Source: Anaerolineae bacterium
Lineage (GTDB): Bacteria > Chloroflexota > Anaerolineae > 4572-78 > J111
Direction of reading: 5' to 3'
Assembly (NCBI GenBank): GCA_023382535.1
Contig: JAHDWA010000008.1
Location: forward strand, 1-64,000
DNA: 64,000 bases
In this document: piece by piece, positions 33,262 to 42,795 of the stretch
Layout of the letters: each line of letters begins with the position of its first letter
How positions within the stretch are numbered: position 1 is the first letter of the stretch
Position numbers and translations under genes: made by a program
Notes under the pieces: generated by a model
Database searches by the model: none
What the model saw: only the letters and a program-made list of their open reading frames with translations
Told to the model about the DNA's origin: nothing

Positions 33262-33939
33262 TCACTTCCACGGCTCAGCCACAATTTGGCCACTCTGCAC
33301 CGAAGCCATCTCGGGCACAATCTCGTGATCGCTGTCATCTGCTGGCGACCGGGCGAAGTAGTCGCCAATGCGGAGTTGGGGAGGCGACAATTGCAGGGCG
33401 CAGACGACGGCATTTTCAGCCTGGCCTTCACCCAGGCCCGCATGGACTGTGCCCCGCAAGCGCCCCCAGACCACGACGCTGCCTCCGGCGCGAATTTCTG
33501 CGCCTGGATTCACATCTCCAATTACAACCACATGCCCCGGATGATGGATGACCTGCCCGGAACGTAAGGTGCGCTGCACCAAAATAGCCTCACCTTGACT
33601 GAGCGGTGCTGTGGTAGGCAGAGCTGTCCCTCTAGCGGGCAGCCCCAAGCTGGTTTCCAGGCCCAGTTCAGCCGCGGCTTCCTGCGTGCCAGAGGCTTCA
33701 CTCTCCACGGCCCATAAGGTCACATTGTGGCGGTTAAGCACCGCTCCCACCTGCTCTAACTCTGAACGGGTGAGTTGGCGCAGACCCACAGCCAACCCAA
33801 CCCGGCCGCCTTTAAAAAAAGAGGCTTTTTCGCTCAGGCGCTGCTCCAATTCGTCCAGCAGTCCTGGCCATGCGCCCGCACCCAGGGTGATAATTAAACC
33901 GTCGCTGGTCCCTTTGATGTTAATGCGCTCACTCGCCAT
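33262..33939 (-). CDS. minC: Septum-site inhibitor MinC
   Basis: 225 residues. The N-terminal domain (about 1-100) starts with INIKGTSDGLIITLG. The C-terminal beta-helix (about 120-205) has the MinC pattern RSGQVIHHPGHVVVIGDVNPGAEIRAGG onward, which mediates dimerisation and MinD binding. The N-domain inhibits FtsZ. It lies 12 nt after mrdA. Confidence 0.92.
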   Translation of the reverse strand: MASERINIKGTSDGLIITLGAGAWPGLLDELEQRLSEKASFFKGGRVGLAVGLRQLTRSELEQVGAVLNRHNVTLWAVESEASGTQEAAAELGLETSLGLPARGTALPTTAPLSQGEAILVQRTLRSGQVIHHPGHVVVIGDVNPGAEIRAGGSVVVWGRLRGTVHAGLGEGQAENAVVCALQLSPPQLRIGDYFARSPADDSDHEIVPEMASVQSGQIVAEPWK

Positions 33940-33951
33940 CGCTTGTTCTCT

Positions 33952-36378
33952 TTACTGGATCACAGAAGGCATATCCGCCGCCGGTTGAGCCTTGAATTCT
34001 ATCAGATAGCGCAGCCCCTCGTCAATTTCTAGCGCTAGCGGGGGGGCGCCGGGATAATCAGGCAGTCTCAATTCCCAAGTGGTGGCGAGGTTTGGGTCAA
34101 GTTCAGTATAATCAAATTGACCGGTCAGACCCGATTTGATTTGGGCAACACTCTGGCCATTGGCCAGAATGTCAACCAGAATTTCAGGCGCCCCCTGCCC
34201 TTGGGCATCAAGCACAAAGCCAGAGACACTTGCTTTTTCACTGCTCCAACTATCCGTTCCCAGGAGACGGGTAGTAAAGGTGGCCTCCGGTAAAATAGTG
34301 GGAAGTGCCTCCTCGATTTCTTCGGGCTGCGCTTCTTCCTCTTCATCCTTAATGTTGAAGTAATAGCGCAAGATTTTGTTGGTTATGGGCACGGCTACTT
34401 CCGAACCCTCAAGCGTGACCCCGCCGCCGCCGTAAACAAAGACGACCGTGGCAATCGTGGGATTATTGCTTGGCGCGTAAGAGGTGAACCAGGCATGGCT
34501 GGTTTTAACCCGTCCATCCCGATCCAGACACTGCGGATAACGGTCGCAAAATTCGGCGGTACCGGTTTTGCCCGAGGCAACGATCCCCGGCACATCAAAG
34601 GTGTCGTGGGCTGTGCCGGCCTCCCAGGCAATCACATTCCGCAGTCCCTCCTGGATCAAGGCTATAAACTGCGGGTCAACGGCCAGCTTGCGAATGATGT
34701 GCGGTTCATTCACTTTAACTACATTGCCATCAGCGTCAAGAATCTCCTTGACCAGATAGGGCCGGTAGAGCGTTCCGCCGTTGGCAATGGCAGCGAAGGC
34801 GTTAACCATTTGCAGCGGCGTAGCCAGGACAAATCCCTGGCCAATAGATATGTTATAGGTATCACCCGTCAGCCAGGTTTCGGCATAGTTGAGACGCTTC
34901 CACTTCTGGTCGGGCACTAAGCCGCTCACTTCGCCGGGGATGTCAAGGCCGGTGGGTTCGCCCAGGCCAAACATCTCGGCGTATTTGCCCATGCGTTCCA
35001 GGCCCAACCCTTCATACTCGGCAGGGTAGTAGCCGCCCCCAACCTGATAAAAATAAACGTCGCAGGAAAAAGCGAGGGCGGCGACCATGTTAACCGGACC
35101 ATGCCCAGTCCGCAGCCAGCAGTAGAAAGGCTGAGCCAAGTCCAGATTGTCAGGCTCAAACTGGTTGGGCAAATACAGCGTACCTTCATCAACAAAAATG
35201 GTATCGGAGTAAACCGTTCGTTCCTGCAGCGCTCCCGCCGCTGGAATAATCTTAAAAGTCGAGCCGGGCGGATATAAGCCGGCAATCGCATGGTTTACCA
35301 AAGGCGTCCAGGGGTCCTCGCTCAAAAGGGACAACTCGCGGGCGGTAATTCCACGCGCAAAACTATTGTTATCAAAACTGGGCAGCGACACCATGGCCAG
35401 AATCTCACCCGTTTGGGGGTTCATGGCAATCGCCACACCCTGATTGGAGTTAACCTCGTCCATCTGCTCCTGCAACGCCTGAGCCGTTGCTTCCTGCAAG
35501 CCCAAATCAATTGACAGACGCAAGTTGTGCCCGGGCCGCACCTGGATATTCTCGCTCACTGTTCTGATTTTTTGGCCGGTGACGTCAACCTCAATGCTCT
35601 CCAATCCTTTGGTTCCATGCAGCCACTCTTCATAACTGGCCTCAAGCCCGGCTAAACCGGTCGAGTCGGTCAAGTCATATCCCTGGCTGGCGTAGCGATC
35701 AAATTGTTCTGCCGGGATGGGGCCAACGTAGCCCAACAGATGGCTCATGAGTTCACCGTATAAATAATCACGGCTGGGTGTCGTCTCAATCAAAACCCCC
35801 GGCAGGTCAATACGCTCCTCTTCTATTTTGGCCGCGATAATCGGGTCAATATCTTTGGCAATAGTAACCGGCAAAAAAGGAGCCAGGGTGCGGTCCCGGT
35901 TAACCGCATCACGAATACCCAGGGGTGCTCTGGCTAATTGCCGACTGCGCGGGTTGATAATTTGCCGGCCCAATTGGCGATTGAACTGGTGATGGGTAAT
36001 TGCTTGAAAATAGCCATTGTTGTAGCCCACCACCGGCTCGATTTGGGTGGTGATGGGCAAATTCAGCAGTTCCGACAGGCGAGCAAAGACTTTGGCCTCG
36101 GCAGTAGTGTCTTCGGGCAGGTAGGCGGGTATGATGACGACATCATAAGTGGGCCGATTGCGCACCAACAGTTCGCCATTACGATCATACATGACCCCGC
36201 GTGAAGCCGGCACTTGATTAAGCCGGAAGCGGTTAGCATCGGCCAGGGCCTTGTAAGTTTCTCCCTGGACCACTTGCAGGTTATACAATTGCGTGGCCAG
36301 CACCAAAAAAGCAATGAGGGCCATCACCCGAAATAAGTAGCTGCGTAGCCGAATTTGAAAGTCGGTCATGGCGAACAA
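33952..36378 (-). CDS. mrdA: Penicillin-binding protein 2, elongasome transpeptidase
   Basis: 808 residues with one membrane helix (about 13-33), a PBP dimer domain (about 50-270), the transpeptidase SxxK in PPGSTFKI (near 375), SxN in AFSCDVYF (near 439) and KTGT in ASGKTGTAEF (near 605). A further 150-residue beta-rich tail, with an acidic linker (EEEEAQPEEIEE), is longer than in E. coli PBP2. It may resemble a carboxypeptidase-regulatory-like (CNA-B) domain. It cross-links side-wall peptidoglycan with RodA and MreBCD. Confidence 0.94.
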   Translation of the reverse strand: MFAMTDFQIRLRSYLFRVMALIAFLVLATQLYNLQVVQGETYKALADANRFRLNQVPASRGVMYDRNGELLVRNRPTYDVVIIPAYLPEDTTAEAKVFARLSELLNLPITTQIEPVVGYNNGYFQAITHHQFNRQLGRQIINPRSRQLARAPLGIRDAVNRDRTLAPFLPVTIAKDIDPIIAAKIEEERIDLPGVLIETTPSRDYLYGELMSHLLGYVGPIPAEQFDRYASQGYDLTDSTGLAGLEASYEEWLHGTKGLESIEVDVTGQKIRTVSENIQVRPGHNLRLSIDLGLQEATAQALQEQMDEVNSNQGVAIAMNPQTGEILAMVSLPSFDNNSFARGITARELSLLSEDPWTPLVNHAIAGLYPPGSTFKIIPAAGALQERTVYSDTIFVDEGTLYLPNQFEPDNLDLAQPFYCWLRTGHGPVNMVAALAFSCDVYFYQVGGGYYPAEYEGLGLERMGKYAEMFGLGEPTGLDIPGEVSGLVPDQKWKRLNYAETWLTGDTYNISIGQGFVLATPLQMVNAFAAIANGGTLYRPYLVKEILDADGNVVKVNEPHIIRKLAVDPQFIALIQEGLRNVIAWEAGTAHDTFDVPGIVASGKTGTAEFCDRYPQCLDRDGRVKTSHAWFTSYAPSNNPTIATVVFVYGGGGVTLEGSEVAVPITNKILRYYFNIKDEEEEAQPEEIEEALPTILPEATFTTRLLGTDSWSSEKASVSGFVLDAQGQGAPEILVDILANGQSVAQIKSGLTGQFDYTELDPNLATTWELRLPDYPGAPPLALEIDEGLRYLIEFKAQPAADMPSVIQ

Positions 36379-36404
36379 TTATACAATAGAAGTTGGATTT
36401 TAGA

Positions 36405-36453
36405 AACTAGGTAACTGGTCAGGTTCAGGTGAAGTGCCAGTCACCTGAGTAGT
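36405..36453. repeat. Dispersed palindrome, copy C, left arm decayed
   Basis: AAGTGCCAGTCACCTGAGTAGT (36432-36453) matches the right arms of copies A and B. The left arm (near 36405, CTAGGTAACTGG) is degenerate. It lies between mreD and mrdA. Confidence 0.65.
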
Positions 36454-36459
36454 CCATAA

Positions 36460-36948
36460 TTAGAATGAAAGGGGTTGCGGATTCAGCCAGCGGTTGAGCA
36501 TATATAACAGAGGAAACACGAGCAGCATCACGGCTGTGTTAAAAATAGCCACCGGCACCAGCACCGCCGAAAAAGCTTCGTTCCAAACAACGGGCCGGCC
36601 CAACAAGTTTAAGAGGAGTAAGGCCAGCCCATTAAAAAGCAAGCTCAACGGGAAAGTCAGGCTGAGGGGCAGGATAATGCTGCTGCCAAACAGACGCCCA
36701 TGAAACAGGCTGGTCACCAGGGTTACGACCAGTATGGCCAGGGTGAAAAGACCGAACGGCCCCCCGGACAGCAAATCGAGGCTCAGGCCGCCGATCACAG
36801 CCCAGGCAAGTCCATCGCTCAGCCCGCGCAAAATCGTCCAGCTAATTACAACAACCAAGACCAGATCGGGATGAACGTTGTTTATTTTGATGTAGGGAGC
36901 CAGCGTAGACTGAAGCAGGGTGGCGGTAATTAAGATCGCCGGAGGAAT
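36460..36948 (-). CDS. mreD: Rod shape-determining protein MreD, non-canonical start
   Basis: Five membrane helices in about 162 residues. Good MreD sequence (LLQSTLAPYIKI and NNVHPDLVLVVVISW, the family N-terminus) runs upstream of the first GTG-like codon at 36858 as far as 36960. No ATG, GTG or TTG occurs in that part. Start may be ATT at 36948 or ATC at 36960, overlapping the mreC stop (36953), so coupled translation is likely. Starting at 36858 would delete the first helix. Confidence 0.8.
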   Translation of the reverse strand: MPPAILITATLLQSTLAPYIKINNVHPDLVLVVVISWTILRGLSDGLAWAVIGGLSLDLLSGGPFGLFTLAILVVTLVTSLFHGRLFGSSIILPLSLTFPLSLLFNGLALLLLNLLGRPVVWNEAFSAVLVPVAIFNTAVMLLVFPLLYMLNRWLNPQPLSF

Positions 36949-36952
36949 GAGG

Positions 36953-37822
36953 TTATTGATTCTCCGACTCCTGCGACTTTAGGATTTCAGATTCCAGGTC
37001 AACCGGCTTGAAGGAGGTGACAATCAACATCGATTCCAGCTTGCCAAAGTCAACGGTCGGGCGGATACGAGCAGTTTGAAACATATCCTGGTCTCGTTTT
37101 ACCACCTCTGTGACCTGGCCAATCACCAACTTATCAGGAAAATTCCCGCCCAGCCCGGAGGTGAGGACAATGTCGCCTGGGTTGACCTTCTCGTTTTGGG
37201 GAATGCGCTCCATTGTCAAGGTGCCGTCAATATTGCCGCGAACCAGCCCGGTAACTCGGCTGTTTTGGATGAGGGCATTCACTGCGCTGGCCGGGTCAAT
37301 CAACATCAACACCTGGGCCGAGTTAGGGCCAACCGCCGTCACCCGGCCGACCAGCCCCCGGTCGGTGATAACCGGCATATTTTCGGCTACGCCGTCCCGC
37401 GCCCCGACATCTACGTAGACAAAGTAAAGCAGGTTGGTGGGATCAACCCCAATACTGCGGCCAATCACCGTCGTGGTTTGATAATTTAATTGGGGGTTGC
37501 TGCGAGTGTAATTGAGCAGTTGGCGCAATAGTTCGTTTTCGCGCTCCACCTCGCGGAGACGAACGTTATCTACCATCAGCTTATTGTTGAGGCTCTCCAG
37601 TTCGGCATTTCTGGCTTGCAGAGCTTGCAGACTCTGGCTTTGCTCCGTCCGGCTGACTACATTTTGAGCCGCGCGGGTAATCGCTCCCTCCAGCGGCTCC
37701 AGAGTCGTTTGCACAAAGGTCCGTACCGCCGTCATGTAACCCAGCCGGTCTAAGGCGAAACCCAAAAAGAGCAAAGCCAGGATCAGGCCGATGTAAAGCT
37801 GTCTGTTTCTTGTTGCGGTCAT
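36953..37822 (-). CDS. mreC: Rod shape-determining protein MreC
   Basis: 289 residues: one N-terminal membrane helix (about 7-25), a coiled coil with LQALQARNAELESLNNKL (about 60-95) and the MreC beta domains (about 115-275) with ITDRGLVGRV, VNPGDIVLTSGLGGNFP and IGQVTEV. It scaffolds PBP2 in the elongasome. It is between mreB and mreD. Confidence 0.94.
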   Translation of the reverse strand: MTATRNRQLYIGLILALLFLGFALDRLGYMTAVRTFVQTTLEPLEGAITRAAQNVVSRTEQSQSLQALQARNAELESLNNKLMVDNVRLREVERENELLRQLLNYTRSNPQLNYQTTTVIGRSIGVDPTNLLYFVYVDVGARDGVAENMPVITDRGLVGRVTAVGPNSAQVLMLIDPASAVNALIQNSRVTGLVRGNIDGTLTMERIPQNEKVNPGDIVLTSGLGGNFPDKLVIGQVTEVVKRDQDMFQTARIRPTVDFGKLESMLIVTSFKPVDLESEILKSQESENQ

Positions 37823-37909
37823 ACTTCGTAATGTAGCAGGGTAGCAGATGGCAAAGTAGCAGACAAGAGTCCCTGTAAGTTGCTACCTGCAACCTGTAAC
37901 CGGCAACGG

Positions 37910-38983
37910 CTAGGGCCGGTGATTCGTGCTGCCTCGCTGGAGAGAGGTCAGTACTTTGGCGTATTTATCATAGCTCTCCAGAACCTGCCCGGCCCCACGA
38001 GCCACGCACGTCAGCGGGTCGTCGGCGATATAAACCCGCATCTTGGTTTCTTCGGATAGGCGTTCGGCCAGGCCCTGCAACAAGCCGCCGCCGCCGGCCA
38101 GGGCAATGCCGCCCTCCATCAGATCGGCGATCAATTCCGGCGGCGTTTCGTCGAGCGTGTCGCGCACAGCATCAATAATAACGGCCAGAGAGTCGCTTAA
38201 GGCTTCGCGCAGTTCAACACTGGATACCTCAACTGAGTCGGGCAGGCCGGTGATCAAATTGCGACCCCGCAAGGCGATGGTTTGTTCTTCCGGCAGGGAA
38301 TAGGCGGAACCAATGGTAATTTTAGCCCGCTCCGCCATACGCTGGCCAATGAGCAGGTTGTATTTTTGCCGGGCGTAATTGATAATGGCCTCATCCATCT
38401 CGTCGCCCGCTACCCGGATTGAGCGGCTGACCACGATACCGCCCAGAGAAAAGACGGCTACTTCGGTCGTGCCGCCGCCAATGTCAATGACCATGCTGCC
38501 CAAGGGCTCGGTAATAGGCAACCCCGCGCCAATCGCTGCGGCTACCGGCTCTTCGATAATCTGGGCGTCGCGTGCTCGTGCGTTGCGGGCGGCATCATAC
38601 ACCGCTCTTTTTTCAACTTCCGTTACCCCGCTGGGAATGCCTACAACGACGCGCGGGGCATAGAAAGGGGTCGGAATGAGGGTTTGTTCGTGAACTTTTT
38701 TAATAAAATAGCGCAGCATCGCTTCGGTGATTTCAAATTCCGAAATCACTCCATCGCGCAGGGGTCGAATAGCCACAATATTGGCTGGCGTCCGGCCAAC
38801 CATTTCCTTGGCATCAACACCAATGGCTAAAGGTTTCTTCGTCTTTTTATCAATGGCGACAACCGAAGGCTCGTTAATGACAATGCCCTTGCCTCTGACA
38901 TATACCAGTGTATTGGCTGTTCCCAAATCAATGCCAACATCAAGAGAAAAGAGCCCTAATAATGCATCTAAAGGGCCGGCCAC
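37910..38983 (-). CDS. mreB: Rod shape-determining protein MreB (bacterial actin)
   Basis: 357 residues with actin-fold phosphate motifs DLGTANTLVYVRGKG (near 18), VIDIGGGTTEVAV (near 163) and GGGGLLQGL (near 300). GTG start at 38983 with AAGGAG upstream. It polymerises under the membrane to direct side-wall synthesis and heads the mreBCD-mrdA-minCDE-rodA cluster. A promoter with an extended -10 and a leader hairpin lie upstream. Confidence 0.97.
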   Translation of the reverse strand: MAGPLDALLGLFSLDVGIDLGTANTLVYVRGKGIVINEPSVVAIDKKTKKPLAIGVDAKEMVGRTPANIVAIRPLRDGVISEFEITEAMLRYFIKKVHEQTLIPTPFYAPRVVVGIPSGVTEVEKRAVYDAARNARARDAQIIEEPVAAAIGAGLPITEPLGSMVIDIGGGTTEVAVFSLGGIVVSRSIRVAGDEMDEAIINYARQKYNLLIGQRMAERAKITIGSAYSLPEEQTIALRGRNLITGLPDSVEVSSVELREALSDSLAVIIDAVRDTLDETPPELIADLMEGGIALAGGGGLLQGLAERLSEETKMRVYIADDPLTCVARGAGQVLESYDKYAKVLTSLQRGSTNHRP

Positions 38984-39011
38984 GTAAATTCTCCTTCCAA
39001 ATCACATAACA

Positions 39012-39066
39012 ATAGGCAGGCTTCGCTATTTTGCCGCCTGCCTATGCCAAGGCAATTATACCACAA
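39012..39066 (-). promoter_or_regulatory. mreB promoter (extended -10) and leader hairpin
   Basis: On the minus strand TTGTGGTATAAT (39066-39055) is an extended -10 box with no clear -35. Downstream the leader forms ATAGGCAGGC/GCCTGCCTAT (39012-39021, 39036-39045) between the start site and the ribosome site. The hairpin has no U run and could modulate stability or translation. Confidence 0.6.
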
Positions 39067-39122
39067 TCGTTTCTTTGCACAAACAAGTCATGCAGGCAAA
39101 AGTCATTAGGCAAAAAGGGCCG

Positions 39123-39151
39123 TTGACATATTTTAAGGAATGTAATATTAT
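39123..39151 (+). promoter_or_regulatory. Promoter of the cyclase-ATPase-TPR gene
   Basis: TTGACA (39123-39128), 17 nt and TATTAT (39146-39151) lie 42 nt before the ATG at 39193. Confidence 0.8.
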
Positions 39152-39192
39152 CTCTAGGGTAGAATAATCGTCCCGATGAGCATGTCAGAAAA

Positions 39193-42100
39193 ATGAGCCA
39201 AACTTTCAAGTGCAGCAGTTGTGGATATGAAAACCCCTCTGATCATTTGTATTGCGGGAAGTGTGGTGAGAAATTAATCTCCGAGACCCCCGCAACTTCT
39301 CTCATCACTGCCCCTATTGAGGGTGAACGACGGCAGGTAACGATTATCTTTGCCGATATTTCCGGCTTTACCGCCCTCAACGATGCCGCCAAAAGCCCGG
39401 CTGAGGTCGAGCAGGTGGTGCGGCTGATTAACCTGTGCCTGCAGGAATTGAGTGAGGCTATCTACGAGTTTGACGGTCAAATTGATAAATACATCGGCGA
39501 TGCCATCATGGCTGTTTTCGGCGCTCCCAAAGCCCACGAAGATGACCCCGAACGGGCGCTGCGAGCGGCGCTGGCCATGCAAGAGCGTTTGGAAAAGTTC
39601 AACCGCAATCCACCGATGCCCCTGCCTGAACCTCTGGGGATTCACATGGGGATCAATACCGGGACCGTGATTGCCGGCGACATTGGCGCCGACCGCAACC
39701 GTTCCTACACGGTCATGGGCGATGCGGTCAACGTGGCCTCGCGATTGGAGCATGTCTCAGAGCGAGGCGAAATCCTTATCAGCGAAACAACTTACAGCCT
39801 GACCAGCCGCCTGTTTGTGTTTGAAGAGCGTGAGGCTGTCGCCGTTAAAGGCAAAAGTGAACCCCTCAAGATTTTCCAACTGAAGAGCGCCAAGGATTTG
39901 AGCCAAACCCAACGCGGCTTGAGCGGCATGGAGGCGCCGGTCATTGGCCGTGAGGATGAGATCCAGGCGCTGCTCCAATTCTACCAGCGCATCCAGGATC
40001 ACCAGGGGGGTATTGTGGTCGTGGCCGGCGATGCCGGTTTGGGCAAGTCGCGCCTGATCCGCGAGTTTAGAAAACAGGTAGATACGGCCCAGGATGATAA
40101 AACCAAGTCGCTCTGGCTTTTTGGGCGAGGACTGTCCTACCGCCAATCCTTCACCAACCGCCTGTTTGTAGACATCCTCAAAACTTACCTTGATCTGCCT
40201 GAAAATTCCGACGAGAGCCTGACCAAACTGCGCCTGGAAGCGATGGGCGAGGAAATGTTTGGCTCACGAAAAAATGAAGTCATCCCCTATTTGGCTACCC
40301 TACTGGGTATCAAATTGGATGAGGAGTCGGCCACGCATCTTCCGGTTGATCCGGAGTTCTTACAACAGCGCACCTTTTTAGCCATGGGCGAGTGGGTTGA
40401 AGCGCTGGTTAAGAAACGCCCGCTTGTTATGGTTTTTGAGGACCTCCACTGGGCCGACCCAAGCTCGGTTAAACTGATTCAGTACTTGTTAACCCTGACT
40501 GTTTTCAATCCGGTCCTGATGATTTGTGTCACCCGCCCCGAGCGCGATACCGCTTTTTGGGAAATAAAGACTCAGAGCAGCCAGCATTACGCCAAGAACT
40601 ATAAAGAGTTGGTTCTCTGGCCCTTGACCGACGAAGAAAGTCGCCAGGTGATCAAACATTTGCTCAAGCTTGAGCAGATTCCCAAGGGGCTGGAGAATCT
40701 GCTGCTGAGTCGTGCCTCTGGCAATCCTCTTTTTTTAGAGGAATTGCTGCGCAGCTTGATTGAAGAAGACGTCATTCAACCGACCGAAGATGGGCGCTGG
40801 AAGATCACTCGTGCGGTCACTGAAATTGACATTCCCAATACGTTACAAGGTGTTTTAACTGCCCGTATTGACCGGCTGGAAGACTCGGTCAAGCGGGTGC
40901 TGCAGGTGGCGGCAGTGGTTGGCCGGGTATTCCCCCGTTTCGTCTTGGCCCCCATCGTCGGCAATCCGGATGTGCTCGAAAAGGCGCTGGCCCAACTGGA
41001 AGTCGCCGACTTGATTGAAGTGCATGCCCACGATACTCAGCCTGAGTACCGGTTTAAGCACGTTCTCACCCACGAAACCGCTTACAATAGTATGCTCAGC
41101 CAGCAGCGCAAAGTCATTCACAAGCAGATTGGCGACCACATGTCGCGCCTCTACTGGCAGTTGGGTGAGGAGTATGCGGCCATTGTGGCCGACCATTACT
41201 ACAAGAGCGAAACCTGGCCCCGCGCCCTGCGCTATCTCCAACGCGCCGCCGAGGCTGCCATTCAATCTTTTGCCAATTATCAGGCGGTCGAATTCTACAA
41301 TCAGGCCCTGGAAGTAGCTCAAATCTTGGGGACAGAGGCCGACCAGGAAGCGGTTTTGGCTATTTATGAGGGCCGGGCCAAGATTCTGACCAGCCTGGGC
41401 GACCCGCAGCAAGCGGCAGCCGACTTTGAAGCAATGCGGGCCAAAGCCGAAGCCCTTAAAGACGATTTGGCGTTGATGCGCTCCTTGAACGGGATTGGTT
41501 CGCTCCATGCCAGTCATTATGACTTCTCTCAGGCAGTAGACTTTTTTACCGAAGCGCTCCAGGTAGCCCGCCGTATTGGCGACGAGCGGGGTATTGCCGA
41601 CACCTTGGGCCAATTAGGCAATTTCTATTATAATATGGGCAAGCTGGAATTGGGTGTGAAAAATTACCAGGAAGCCCGGGAGTTAAGCCAGAAATTGGGT
41701 GACGAAAGTCGCAGCGTTGAAGCTGAAGACGGGCTGGCCAAAATCATGCTGGAGCAGGGGGAAATTAGCGCCAGCCTGGAGCGTTACAGACAAATCGTCA
41801 ATATTCGCCGCCGGCTGGGCTACCGTACCGGCCTGATGAATTCTCTGGCTTCGATGCTCATGGCCCAAACCTTTACCGCCGATTATCATGGCGCTCAGGA
41901 AACGGCTGAGGAAGTACTGGATTTACACCACAAATCCGGGGATTTTTATCGGGTGCCCTTTATCAAATACTACCAGGCTTTTGGGCAGCTTTTCCAGGGC
42001 GAATGGGATAAAGCCGTCGAAAACTTGAAAGAAGGGCTGCGCCTGGCGCATCAACAAAAACAAAAATCTTTGCAGGCGTTGGGGCTGGCCTGGCTGGGTT

Positions 42101-42795
42101 ACTATTACCTTACTCTTGGTCTGGATGAAGAAGGCCTGCGGCAAGCCAGAGAGAGCATGCAACTGGCCCAGGAACTTGGCTCGCCGCTGTACGTGATGCG
42201 CGCGCAGGCGATTTTGGGTACTGCTTATCGCCACCTGGATCAACTGGAAGAAGCCGTCAGAGAATTGGAGAGTGTCCATGCTGTAGCTCAGGGCATGGAG
42301 TTTGTCCCCGATGAGGTCATGATCCTCTATCAGCTAGTCCGGGCTTATATGGACACCCATGCCTGGGACAAGGCTGAGGAAAGCCTGGGCCGCCTGTCAG
42401 CGCTGGCCCAAGCCAGTGATATGAAAGAATTCATGGCTCGCGCCCAGTGGCTGCAATCCTTGTTAGATATTCACTACAAACGCTATGACGCCGCCCTTGA
42501 AGTCCTCATCGCCGCCTCTGATTTGGCCGAGCAAATTGACAGCCGCTTGAGCCAATATATTATCCAAATTCAAAAATCATACGTTTATCACATTTCAGGC
42601 AATCCCCCGGCTTCCAGAGACGCCATGGTTTACGCTCAAAAAATTCAAAAGCGTTTGCTCGAAACCTTGTCCGATGAGCCTGCCCGGCAGGCTTTCCTTG
42701 ACAATGCTCACTCCTGTCATCTCCAAGAGATGATAGAAGCCAATAGCAGCAGTCCGGCTAAAGTAAAGAGTCTCGTTGGAGATTTGGCCTCGTGA
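39193..42795 (+). CDS. Zinc-ribbon, class III nucleotidyl cyclase, AAA ATPase and TPR protein
   Basis: 1200 residues. Residues 1-30 are a zinc ribbon (CSSCGYEN, CGKCGEKL). Residues about 45-235 are a class III cyclase with metal Asp in FADISGFT and GDAIMAVFG and the loop GDAVNVASRLE. Residues about 245-560 are an AAA_16/STAND-type ATPase (VAGDAGLGKSRLI; VFEDLHWAD). TPR repeats follow (about 650-1150). Such proteins couple cNMP synthesis to a signalling ATPase. No clear ribosome site is seen; a six-codon frame (39176-39196) ends across the start as ATGA. Confidence 0.93.
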   Translation: MSQTFKCSSCGYENPSDHLYCGKCGEKLISETPATSLITAPIEGERRQVTIIFADISGFTALNDAAKSPAEVEQVVRLINLCLQELSEAIYEFDGQIDKYIGDAIMAVFGAPKAHEDDPERALRAALAMQERLEKFNRNPPMPLPEPLGIHMGINTGTVIAGDIGADRNRSYTVMGDAVNVASRLEHVSERGEILISETTYSLTSRLFVFEEREAVAVKGKSEPLKIFQLKSAKDLSQTQRGLSGMEAPVIGREDEIQALLQFYQRIQDHQGGIVVVAGDAGLGKSRLIREFRKQVDTAQDDKTKSLWLFGRGLSYRQSFTNRLFVDILKTYLDLPENSDESLTKLRLEAMGEEMFGSRKNEVIPYLATLLGIKLDEESATHLPVDPEFLQQRTFLAMGEWVEALVKKRPLVMVFEDLHWADPSSVKLIQYLLTLTVFNPVLMICVTRPERDTAFWEIKTQSSQHYAKNYKELVLWPLTDEESRQVIKHLLKLEQIPKGLENLLLSRASGNPLFLEELLRSLIEEDVIQPTEDGRWKITRAVTEIDIPNTLQGVLTARIDRLEDSVKRVLQVAAVVGRVFPRFVLAPIVGNPDVLEKALAQLEVADLIEVHAHDTQPEYRFKHVLTHETAYNSMLSQQRKVIHKQIGDHMSRLYWQLGEEYAAIVADHYYKSETWPRALRYLQRAAEAAIQSFANYQAVEFYNQALEVAQILGTEADQEAVLAIYEGRAKILTSLGDPQQAAADFEAMRAKAEALKDDLALMRSLNGIGSLHASHYDFSQAVDFFTEALQVARRIGDERGIADTLGQLGNFYYNMGKLELGVKNYQEARELSQKLGDESRSVEAEDGLAKIMLEQGEISASLERYRQIVNIRRRLGYRTGLMNSLASMLMAQTFTADYHGAQETAEEVLDLHHKSGDFYRVPFIKYYQAFGQLFQGEWDKAVENLKEGLRLAHQQKQKSLQALGLAWLGYYYLTLGLDEEGLRQARESMQLAQELGSPLYVMRAQAILGTAYRHLDQLEEAVRELESVHAVAQGMEFVPDEVMILYQLVRAYMDTHAWDKAEESLGRLSALAQASDMKEFMARAQWLQSLLDIHYKRYDAALEVLIAASDLAEQIDSRLSQYIIQIQKSYVYHISGNPPASRDAMVYAQKIQKRLLETLSDEPARQAFLDNAHSCHLQEMIEANSSSPAKVKSLVGDLAS

